NCBI GenBank assembly: GCA_002110485.1
Contig: MOWL01000055.1
Span: 12,501 to 35,789 of the forward strand
Length of the DNA stretch: 23,289 nt
Reading direction: 5' to 3'
Source: Emergomyces orientalis
Taxonomy: Eukaryota; Ascomycota; Eurotiomycetes; Onygenales; Ajellomycetaceae
Shown: positions 9,571 to 17,976 of the stretch, one piece after another
Numbering within the stretch: the first letter of the stretch is position 1
Layout of the letters: each line of letters starts with the position of its first letter
Translations under genes and position numbers: made by a program
Notes under the pieces: model-generated
The model's input: the letters and a program-made list of their open reading frames with translations, nothing else
Databases searched by the model: none
Told to the model about the DNA's origin: nothing

Positions 9571-9934
9571 TCAGAAAAAAAACCAGTAGCTAAACCTATA
9601 AACAAATCTTTAGTTAAATAACCAAAAAAAATAGAAAAAATAGCTAATATAATTAAAGGTAAATTAATAAATAAATCACCTTGATCAGCTTTTTTATAAG
9701 TAATTAAAGGTCCATTAGGATTACTTAAAAAAGTTAAATATAAAACTTTTACTGAATATAGTGTAGTAAACATAGCACCAATAGTAGCTAAAAAATAGAC
9801 AATAATACTAGATAAATAAAATTGACCATAAGCAGATTCTAGAATAAAATCTTTAGAATAAAATCCGGTCATAAAAGGAATAGCAGCTAAACTTAAAGAA
9901 GCTATTAACATAACTGAATAAGTTAAAGGTAAAA
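9571..9934 (-). pseudogene. nad5: Inverted nad5 copy, 3' piece (fragment 3 of 3)
   Basis: On the - strand this encodes the C-terminal part of NADH dehydrogenase subunit 5, a membrane proton-pump subunit of complex I, starting LTYSVMLIASLSLAAIPF and including MTGFYSKDFILESAYGQF. It matches the + strand nad5 from about 22247 to 22600. It has no frameshift, whereas the + copy lacks one A near 22480. Similarity ends near 9571 in the FFSEN region. The piece is cut at 9934 by LINE B, so the adjacent codons continue into LINE sequence. Confidence 0.85.
9921..9934. repeat. LINE B target-site duplication, left copy
   Basis: AGTTAAAGGTAAAA is repeated exactly at 17167-17180. Both copies belong to nad5, and the intact + strand nad5 has the corresponding sequence once (near 22244-22257, reverse complement). 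Confidence 0.9.
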
Positions 9935-10450
9935 CAAAAAAAACGCTTTCCCCCGAACCAGCCCAATTCTTCGAATTAGAAGACGAAAAGACATCCATTT
10001 GAAAGCTCTTGTTTGAGAAAGCAATTTATTCACTTTTTATTAAAATTGAGCGCAAGTTGGTGAAGCTATTGAGGAAAACGTGTTTGCAACCCCTAAGGGG
10101 AAAGAAAATCACACTTCATCACATAACATCATCAGTTTCGGCCCAATTTACATAGAATTTTGATAGAAGCTAGAACAAACCAGATATTACAACTGTCTCA
10201 ATTTTGAATTCATTCCGACCATCTCTTTCTGAACAATTCATTGTCAAAACCTGCGTGAAAACTCTGATTGATTTTCATGTTCCTTTGCACCAGTGCCAAG
10301 TCTTTTCCCTGTACCGCCCTACCTCGCCCGGCAGAAAAGTGACAAAAAAATACCTCAGCACAGATCACACGTGACCTACCCTTCAATCAGAAATTCCCCG
10401 GAACCTACCCTCTCTACAAAACGGAACGAGAAAAAGTGGAAATATCAGTG
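9935..10450. other. Less AT-rich block at the 5' end of LINE B
   Basis: Between the left duplication and the AT-rich LINE leader lie about 515 bp of clearly higher GC content, including pieces such as CGCCCTACCTCGCCCGGC. I find no convincing protein. It is either the 5' UTR/promoter of the element or an unrelated, perhaps nuclear, sequence joined by template switching. The 5'-truncated LINE A cannot be used to decide. Confidence 0.5.
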
Positions 10451-11223
10451 TTTAAAAAAATAGCTTGGTCCCTGCAAGTAATATATATACATACTTGTAT
10501 ATATATATATTATTATATAAGAAAATAGTACAGATTTAGTCTGTTGATTCTTCATTTGCATACTCATCTGTGTGACTTAATAAATTACATTTATTAAGAG
10601 CTATCTAGTAAAATATATGAGATTAATTTGAATAGAAAAGGAAATCTATTCAGTATTAATTCATATTGATATTTCAGGAATACAATCTTGATTTGAGGTG
10701 GGGCCTATTTCAAGCAGAAATTTTGAGAAGCTTTTTAAATTGAAAAAGACAAAATTTACAAGAGTTAGAGTGTTTTTCTTGATTTAGCTCTGAGTAAATA
10801 AATCAAGAAAATTCTACACAAATTCATATTTCTTTACTTCAGTGACTGATTCAGTTTTTGAAAATAATCTCAATTTTGAGCTGCATACTTGATATGTGGG
10901 GAGAAGTTTAGAATATTGAATATTTCTGAATAGTTTTTATCAATTTCTCTGCAAAAAATTGATTTATTTTGTCAGTTTTTCTTTCAAAAACTGTCATTTC
11001 AATTGAATAATTTATTATTCATTGAAATCAATTCTGTTCTCTTCATTTTGTAGCACAAGAAAGAAGTCTGTGAAGATTTAATTGATTTATCTTTAAAAAT
11101 CAATATTAGTTTATTAGATTCTCTTGAAAAATCTAATCTAGATACTATTTCTAGTAGAAAAAATAGCAAAAATCTGAGAATACTATTTAATTTGACTAAT
11201 TATCTAATATACTCAAAGAAATC
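10451..11223 (+). other. AT-rich leader of LINE B before ORF1
   Basis: No conserved protein is visible. An alternating TA tract (about 10480-10520) is followed by AT-rich sequence that runs into the ORF1 ATG at 11224. I read this as 5' UTR of the LINE. It shows the same T/A-rich, CpG-poor style as the ORFs. Confidence 0.55.
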
Positions 11224-12786
11224 ATGAATAACTCACCTCAATCTGTGAACATGATGACTCCATGCAAAAATAGAAATAATTTCATAGAAACTGTTTCTGA
11301 AATTGAGATTTTGAAGAAAAGAAAAAAAGAAGAAATAGACAGACACAAAGTAGATGAAGTGAAAAATCTACAAAAAATAGCTGATGAGCTATATAAACAG
11401 TGCATGTATGAAGAAAATGAAGAAATTCTTCTTATTCTGCATTCACAAGCAAGACAACTGAATGAAATTATTAAGTTTAAACTTAATATTTCTTCAAATC
11501 TGAAGATAGTTTTGAAAAAAACTGAAAAATCTGTATCTCAAAAAATCTCTTCTGAATCTCTTTCAAAAGAAAACACTGAAAATGAGACAAAAACCTATAC
11601 TCAAGCTCTCAATAGCTCACAAAATATTGAAAAAGAAAAACAGCTGAAAAAAGCAGAAAAAATTTTCTCATTAGTTGAGAAAAAAGAACAAAGAAAAGCT
11701 CAAAAAGAGATTAAATTTCTTGAATCAAAAAAACAGAGACTGATTTTAAAAGTTAGTGATAGAGCTATCTTTGAAAAATCTATTCTAAATGATTCTAAGT
11801 TCATTTTTGAACTTAGAAACAAAATCAATCAAAACTTTCATTTTGAAACTTAAAATGAAGAATTCAAGCCAGTTATCTCATCAATTGAAACCTCTTTTCT
11901 GGGAAATTCAATTGTAATTACTGCTATGCCAGATTTCAGCTCTGAATATCTAATTCAAAATGAAAACTGCTGGAAAGAGATAGTTCAAAAAGCTCTCTCT
12001 ATTGAAGTTTCATGTGAAAAAGATGAGAAATGGGGAAAATTTGTATTACATAATATTTCAGTTGAAATCTTTGATCATGAAGAAGACATGATAAATTTGA
12101 AAGAAGAAATTGAAATATATAATTCAATTTCTTTGAAAAAAACCCCAATTTGGCTCAATTCTTATGAGCAAAGACAAAGAAATCAAAATGCTTCAGTTTT
12201 AATTACTACAAATACAATAGAACAGTCAAAACGACAGTATATTGTAATTGCAGGATTGAAAATGAAAGTATTTGAATTCAAAGATTCAAGAGAGAATATT
12301 AAATCTCAAATTCAATGCTCAAACTGTCAGAAACATGGACACTTTGCAAATACTTGTAAAAGAAATTCTAAATGTCAGTTTTGTGCTTTAGATCACAAAA
12401 CAAATGAACATTCTTGCAACACATGTAGAAAAATAGATGAAATCTGCAATCACACTGAAATCAAATGCAGTAATTGCTATGAAAAGCACACATCTATTTC
12501 AAAAAATTGTATTTTCATTTTCAAGAAAAAGTCTTTCAATAAAGATGTGAAATGGAGAAAAGAAACTCAAAATACAGAGAAAATAGATAAAACTACAAAA
12601 AGAAGAAATTCTCAAATGTCTATTTCTTCTGAGTCAAATTCTTTTTCAAAAAATAGACAGATCTTAAACCCTGTTACATCTATAAAAATGAGAAAAGATA
12701 AAGAAAATCTCATTTCTATGAAAGCAGTAGAAGTTCCAGCTCTGAATACAGATAATAGATATAATCTATTACCTGATTCAGAATAA
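11224..12786 (+). CDS. LINE B ORF1: gag-like RNA-binding protein (one in-frame TAA)
   Basis: Nucleic-acid-binding protein of a LINE, expected to coat its RNA. The ATG at 11224 is followed by a Lys/Glu-rich, coiled-coil-like N-terminus, then a gag-like domain, then three CCHC-type Cys/His clusters around 12310-12520: CSNCQKHGHFANTC, CQFCALDHKTNEHSC and CSNCYEKHTSISKNC. The C-terminal part is Ser/Lys-rich. The reading frame is one of about 520 codons interrupted by TAA at 11851-11853. The sequence on both sides reads as one domain, so this is a nonsense change or a sequencing error rather than a gene boundary. No in-frame TGA occurs in ORF1. Its four or so Trp codons are TGG. ORF2 begins 33 bases downstream. 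Confidence 0.8.
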
Positions 12787-12819
12787 AAGAAACACAGCTT
12801 CAATTTATTCCTTTTGTAC

Positions 12820-15800
12820 ATGTTTACTACACAAAATAATAATAAAAAGAAGAAAAAAACTATCAAAAATGCTTCAAAAATAACTTTTATTCAAAACAAT
12901 GTTGATAGAAATAAAGATGCTATCTATTCATGCTTACAGATAGGCTTTGAAGAGCAAACTGACTTCATTCTATTACAAGAGCCAAATTTTGATATAGAAC
13001 AACAATTTATAATTTCTCATTCAAGCTATCACTGCTTTTTACCAGAGAAATCAGATGTAAAAGCAAGAGTTGTGATATATGCAAGAAAAAGATCAAGATT
13101 TCAATTCAATATAAAAAGTAATTATATATCTAATTCTGATATTCTAGTTGGAGATATTATAGATACAAGAAATCAATTTGACAGTATTCAATTGATAAAT
13201 ATTTATAATGAAAAATCACTGAAGGTAAATGATAATTCATGAACAGTTGACAGAGAACTGCTGAATTTAAGTCCAGAAAAAAATGCTATTATATGTGGTG
13301 ATTTCAATGCACATCATATATGGTGGAATTCTGAATGTGATTATTCAATAAGATCAGAGAAAATAGTAGAGTGGGCTCTACAACATGAATTAGATATTAT
13401 AAATGAAATTGATAGACAGACCTTCTTTAGAAACAACATAATGAAGAAATCAATCATAGACTTAACCTTTCTATCAAAAAATTTGATTGAAAACAAGATC
13501 TATAATTGATTTATTAATTCAGAAGAAACATCAGGATCCGCTCATGAAGTTATTCAATTTAATATTGAAATTGATGAAAAGGAAACATGTGAGAATCCTC
13601 TACTATCAAATCAATATAATTTTGAAAAAGCTGAATGGTCTGAAATCAATAAGAGAATTGAAGATTTAAAATTTGAAAAAAAAGAAGAATTATCAAATTG
13701 GAATGAAAAGACAATAATAACAGATATAATGCTAGAAAGTAGAACTAATATAATAACTGAAATTATATTAGAAAGCATTAAAAACTTTATATCAAAGAAA
13801 AAGCTCTCAGAATTCTCAAAACCTTGGTGGTCAGAAGAAATAACAGAAAAAAGAAAAAATCTAGCAAAAATAAAAAAAGAATGGAAAGAGAATATCATAT
13901 CTTATGAAGAATATAAAAGAATAAGAAATGAATATTTCACATTAATTAAAAAAGCTAAAACTAGCTGCTGGAATAAATTTCTTGAGAATGCACAGGGAAA
14001 AGAAATATTTAAAGCTTTTAAATATACAAAGTCTAAATCTGTTGCAAAGCTTCCATCTCTAAAATATAAAATAGAAAATGAGGAATATATTGCTCATTCT
14101 TTTGAACAAAAATGTCAGGCTTTTATGAAAATTCTATTTCAAAAACCACCTCAATCTGAACAATATAGTTCAATATGTGAATATATTGAAGATTCAAGAT
14201 GGGCTTGGCCAGATCTATCTAGAAATGAACTTGAAACTGCTGTTTTTACAAGTTCTACAAAAACAGCTGCAGGACCTGATACTATAAATCATTTAATCAT
14301 TCAAAAAGTCTTTCATTCTCTGAAAAATGAATTATTTGAATTATTCTCTCAACTAATGAAGAATGGGTATCACCCTGAATGCTGGAGACAAGCAACTGGT
14401 ATAGTTCTTGCAAAACCAAATAGAAAAGCTACTATGCCAAAGTCTTATAGAATTATATCACTTTTGAATTGCTTGGGAAAAATTCTTGAAAAAATAATAG
14501 CAACAAGATTATCATATCTAGGCTCAATCACTGATTTATTATATAATGATCAAATGGGTGGCAGAAAACAGAATTCTGCAATAGATACAGTTTTATCAAT
14601 AATTCATGATATTCAAATGGCAAAAAATGAAGGCTTAGTTACAACAGCTGCTTTTATTGATATAAAAGGTGCTTTTGATCATGTTTCAAAGAATAAGCTA
14701 ATAATTATTCTTCAAGAGATGAAACTACCAAAAGCATTAATAAAGTGGGTTATATGTTTTCTGTCAAAAAGATATATTCAACTACTTTTTGACTCATTAA
14801 AGCAAGATATTACTGAAATTGAAATAGAAGTTCCTCAGGGGTCTCCAGTCTCACCAATTCTATTTGCTATATATACAAAAAATCTATTCAAAGATAGAGA
14901 AATGGAGATAGTGAGATCTTCTAGCTATGTTGATGATATAGGTCTGATTTTCAGCTCAAGAACAATAAAAGAAAATTGTGAAAATATTGAAAAAGCTGCG
15001 CAAGAGATATTTAATAGAGGAGATTTAAACCTAATTCAATTTGATATGGAAAAAACTGAATTAATTCACTTTTTTTCAAAAAGATATGAAAAGGAAATAA
15101 GTTTAAATCTATTAAATCAAGAAATAAAGCCTAAATCAGTTGTAAGATGGCTAGGAATCTGGCTGGATTCAAAACTCAATTTTAAATCTCATATTCAAAA
15201 AAGAATGGCTCAAGCTGAAAGAGTTTTAAATAGTATAATACAACTTTCTAATACTGAAAGGGGTTTATCATTTCAAGCTATGAGACAGCTATACATTGCA
15301 TGTATAGCATCTATTTCTGATTATGGTGTTCAGATATGGTGGAAGAACCAGAAACACTTCATAGATAAGTTTCAAAAATTGCAGAATACAGCTTTAAGAA
15401 GAATTCTGGGAGCTTTCAAAACCTCTCCATGTAGAGCTATGGAAATAGAAGCTTCTATATCACCTTCTGAAATAAGATTTGAGAAGATATGCAAGAATTA
15501 TGCACTGAGAATCATGAAAATGCCAGATATTCATTCAATTAGAAAAAGAATATCTACATCTTATCCTCCAATTCAATCTGGAAATGACTTAGATTGGAAT
15601 AGATATCTAGATTGGAATGAAAGTCAAGAAAATCAAGAAAATGAGAGAAATAGAAAAAAAATCCCTTCTCAACTATATAGAGTATGCTCAATGATTAAAA
15701 ATGAGTTCTCCTCATTAAATATTGAAAAGATTGAACACAAAAAGCTATATTCATGGAAAGAAAAACTAGGCTCAATGATTTCAATTGAAATAAGCGCATT

Positions 15801-16788
15801 ATCAAAACCAGAAGAAGCTGAGAATCATAGAAGAATAATAGAGAAAATTGATTTTAAAAAGTCAATTCTAATCTATTCAGATGGTTCAATGAATGAAAAT
15901 AAAGGCCTAGGAGCTGGAATAGCATATACAGAAGATAATTACAAATATACATCAGATTCATGGAATATTGGAAATGAATGTGAAGTATTTGATGCTGAAT
16001 TATATGCTATTATGAAAGCTTTTAAACTGATAGAAATAAAAGCTTCAAAAAGAAAAGGTATGAAAGAAGCATGGATTTTTTCAGATAGTCAAGCAGCTTT
16101 GAAAAGAATTCAAAAAAATGAAATTCATAATGATCAAATGAATATAGAAGTAATTCTAAAGATATGCAAAAGAATTCAATTAAAATATAAGACAAAGATA
16201 TATCTGAGCTGGGTTCCTGCTCATATAAATATACATGGAAATGAGCTTGCTGATGAAGCAGCAAAGAAAGGAACAGAACTAAATATTGCAAGTTCAAAAA
16301 TAGTTTCATGGTCTTTTATTAAAAGAAAGATAAAAGAGAATTGCTTAGAAAAATGGTATAAAATATGGGAAAAACAAAGAAAAAGTCCTCACTATCTTAG
16401 ATTTGAAACTAAACCTAAATGAAAATCATGCTCTATTAAGTGCAAGAAGAAGCTTTTCTCCTCAATCATTCAATTGAAACTAGATCATGGCTATTTCAAA
16501 TCTTATTTGAAAAGAATATCTGATATTGAAAGTGAAAATTGTGAATATTGTGACTCTCTTGAAGACCCAGAACATATCTTAATGAATTGCTCATTAAATC
16601 AAGAACTTAGAGCTGAACAGAGATATAAATATAAGCTCAGAGAAATGAATATGAAACTACTATTTTCAACTGAAATAGGCAGTCAATATTTAATTGATTT
16701 TCTCAATGAAACTCAAATAGCTACTAGAAATCAATTCTATTTCAAAGATGAAAATAAAATGAATGAGAATCTGAAATATTCTTTATAA
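12820..16788 (+). CDS. LINE B ORF2: endonuclease, reverse transcriptase, RNase H (TGA read as Trp)
   Basis: Enzyme for target-primed retrotransposition. Read with TGA as Trp it is one frame of about 1322 codons. Domains: APE-type endonuclease (12870-13570) with LLQEPNF, ICGDFNAHH, IDLTFLS and GSAHEV, where GSDH is expected; reverse transcriptase (about 14200-15200) with AFIDIKGAFDHV, QGSPVSPILF and the catalytic YVDD in SSYVDDIGLI; RNase H (about 15850-16280) with IYSDGS, DAELYAIMKA, FSDSQAAL and WVPAHINIHGNELADEAA; and a C-terminal CX2CX7HX4C knuckle, CEYCDSLEDPEHILMNC. TGA occurs at 13240, 13507 and 16420; no TAA or TAG occurs before the end. About 26 other Trp codons are TGG. The first ATG at 12820 is chosen; a TTG two codons earlier is possible. 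The Asp-to-Ala change in the endonuclease motif suggests this copy may not cut DNA. Confidence 0.9.
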
Positions 16789-17151
16789 AAACTGCTAGAT
16801 ATTATATAATATCTCACTATTTCTTTTGTGTTAGAGTCTGTCTTTTATTTCCTTTGTATTCATGTCATGAGTTATTTTGTCTATCATTAATTTATTTTCT
16901 TTGTAATCACTTGAAAATTATATGAAAAAAAGAAAATATAAATAATCTTCAAAGATATTTATAAATAAATAAATAAAAAAAAGAAAAATCAATTTGCTGA
17001 CTATTCTGGGCTGGAATTCAAGTATTGCAAGTGCTATTTGTTTGAAGAAAAAATGTATAGTAATTAGTATTAAAGTTAGAAAAATCCTGAGACTCTTTGA
17101 GTCTCAGGTAGATATCATAGTCTCTGACTGCATATATATCTATAATTGAAG
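16789..17151 (+). other. LINE B 3' UTR
   Basis: Non-coding AT-rich region from the ORF2 TAA to the tail. It holds the 16-base motif ATTCTGGGCTGGAATT (17003-17018) and a 10-bp hairpin, both also found in the 3' UTR of LINE A. It is the likely recognition region for the element's reverse transcriptase; that role is inference. Confidence 0.75.
17086..17108 (+). promoter_or_regulatory. 3' UTR hairpin of LINE B
   Basis: A perfect 10-bp stem, CCTGAGACTC with GAGTCTCAGG, closes a TTT loop. LINE A has a different-sequence hairpin at the corresponding place (17718-17732), after the same AAATCCT context and 40-43 bases from the tail. Structure kept while sequence changes suggests function. Confidence 0.75.
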
Positions 17152-17166
17152 AATAATAATAATAAT
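17152..17166 (+). repeat. (AAT)5 tail of LINE B
   Basis: Five AAT units end exactly where the right target duplication begins. Some LINEs, including I-type elements, end in short repeats rather than poly(A). Confidence 0.85.
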
Positions 17167-17180
17167 AGTTAAAGGTAAAA
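17167..17180. repeat. LINE B target-site duplication, right copy
   Basis: Exact second copy of AGTTAAAGGTAAAA (left copy at 9921-9934). The nad5 sequence resumes here. Confidence 0.9.
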
Positions 17181-17645
17181 AAGCCTTTAAACCACCAAAT
17201 TTTCTAAAATCTTGATTATCTGCTACTGAATGTATGATTGCACCAGCACCTAAAAATAAAAGTGCTTTATAAAAAGCATGATTTACTAAATGAAATAAAG
17301 CAATATTATATGATGATAGACCGATCGCTATAACCATCATACCTAATTGGCTCATAGTAGAATAAGCTATAACTTTCTTAATATCTTGTTGAAATAAACC
17401 TATAACTGAACTAAATACAGTTGTTATAGCCCCTACTCATAAACAAAGTAATAATACAGTAGAACTGTATTCTATTAAAGGTGAAGATCTCATTAATAAA
17501 TATACACCAGCTGTAACCATTGTCGCAGCGTGGATTAAAGCAGATACTGGTGTAGGTCCTTCCATAGCTTGGGGCAATCAAACGTGAAGACCTATCTGAG
17601 AACTTTTAGTCATAGCACCTATTAATAAACAAATACCAATTAAAG

Positions 17646-17656
17646 TAATAATGTTA
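17646..17656. repeat. LINE A target-site duplication, left copy
   Basis: TAATAATGTTA is repeated exactly at 19925-19935. Both belong to nad5, whose + strand copy has the site once near 21766-21776. Confidence 0.88.
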
Positions 17657-17657
17657 A

Positions 17658-17677
17658 TTTTTTTTTTTTTTTTTTTT
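17658..17677 (-). repeat. Poly(A) tail of LINE A
   Basis: Twenty T on the + strand are A on the strand of the element. The run starts one base from the left target duplication. Confidence 0.85.
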
Positions 17678-17976
17678 CTTCCATTAAGGCATATGCAATC
17701 AGTGATTATGATGCCCACCTAGTATTACTAGGATTTATCATGTAAACTATATCTAAATACATGTAACTTCTTGTCACTTGCCATTACAGTAATTCCAGCC
17801 CAGAATAAGAGACACATTCAAAAATAAAAGATGATACAATTTAATACTAAGACATTTTTTTAAAAATAAACTCAAAGTTGAAGATAATACAAAGAAAATT
17901 AAAAGAATGAACTAATATAGAAAATTTCTCAAAGAATATTTATAATAAATTGATTTAAATCATATTTATTATATAT
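17678..17976 (-). other. LINE A 3' UTR
   Basis: Non-coding region between the ORF2 stop (TAG, 17977-17979) and the poly(A). It carries the 16-base motif shared with LINE B (17791-17806, reverse strand), the hairpin at 17718-17732 and a related last segment CTGATTGCATAT, compared with CTGACTGCATAT in LINE B. Confidence 0.75.
17718..17732 (-). promoter_or_regulatory. 3' UTR hairpin of LINE A
   Basis: CCTAGT and ACTAGG pair around AAT on the - strand. It is at the same place as the LINE B hairpin but with different stem bases. Confidence 0.65.

Larger units (their letters stand above)
9935..17166 (+). mobile_element. LINE B: apparently full-length non-LTR retrotransposon in a nad5 copy
   Basis: This 7232-bp insert lies between exact 14-bp duplications. 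It contains a 5' region, ORF1 with zinc knuckles, ORF2 with endonuclease, reverse transcriptase and RNase H, a 3' UTR and an (AAT)5 tail. This is the layout of fungal LINEs of the Tad/I type. The tail and variable-length duplication point to target-primed reverse transcription. Base composition is strongly AT-rich, except for about 515 bp at the 5' end. Its in-frame TGA codons fit the mitochondrial code. It sits antisense to the nad5 copy it interrupts. Confidence 0.9.
17167..17656 (-). pseudogene. nad5: Inverted nad5 copy, middle piece (fragment 2 of 3)
   Basis: On the - strand it encodes the central proton-channel region of NAD5: GAMTKSSQIGLHVWLPQA, MEGPTPVSALIHAATMVTAG and HLVNHAFYKALLFLGAG. 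The Trp codons are TGA. It matches the + strand nad5 from about 21766 to 22257 and has no frameshift, where the + copy has two extra bases near 22142 and 22167. The segment GAMTKSSQ is closer to the family's usual GAMAKS than the + copy's DAIAKSSQ. It is bounded by LINE B on one side and LINE A on the other, so no complete protein can be made. Confidence 0.88.

Noticed and set aside
9558..9998. A single 146-codon protein from the inverted nad5 with a novel N-terminus
   Set aside because: The first 21 residues are LINE B 5' sequence joined by chance in frame at the duplication.
13240..13509. RIP mutation as the source of the LINE stops
   Set aside because: RIP changes CpA to TpA; on a TGG codon that gives TAG. 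All five stops are TGA and no TAG occurs.
12820..16788. Group II or group I intron reverse transcriptase or homing endonuclease in nad5
   Set aside because: The protein has an APE-type endonuclease, LINE-type RT, RNase H and CCHC knuckle, target duplications flank it, and no intron core or maturase domain was seen.
17658..17677. T run as a transcription terminator
   Set aside because: It borders a target duplication and ends a LINE, so it is a poly(A) tail.
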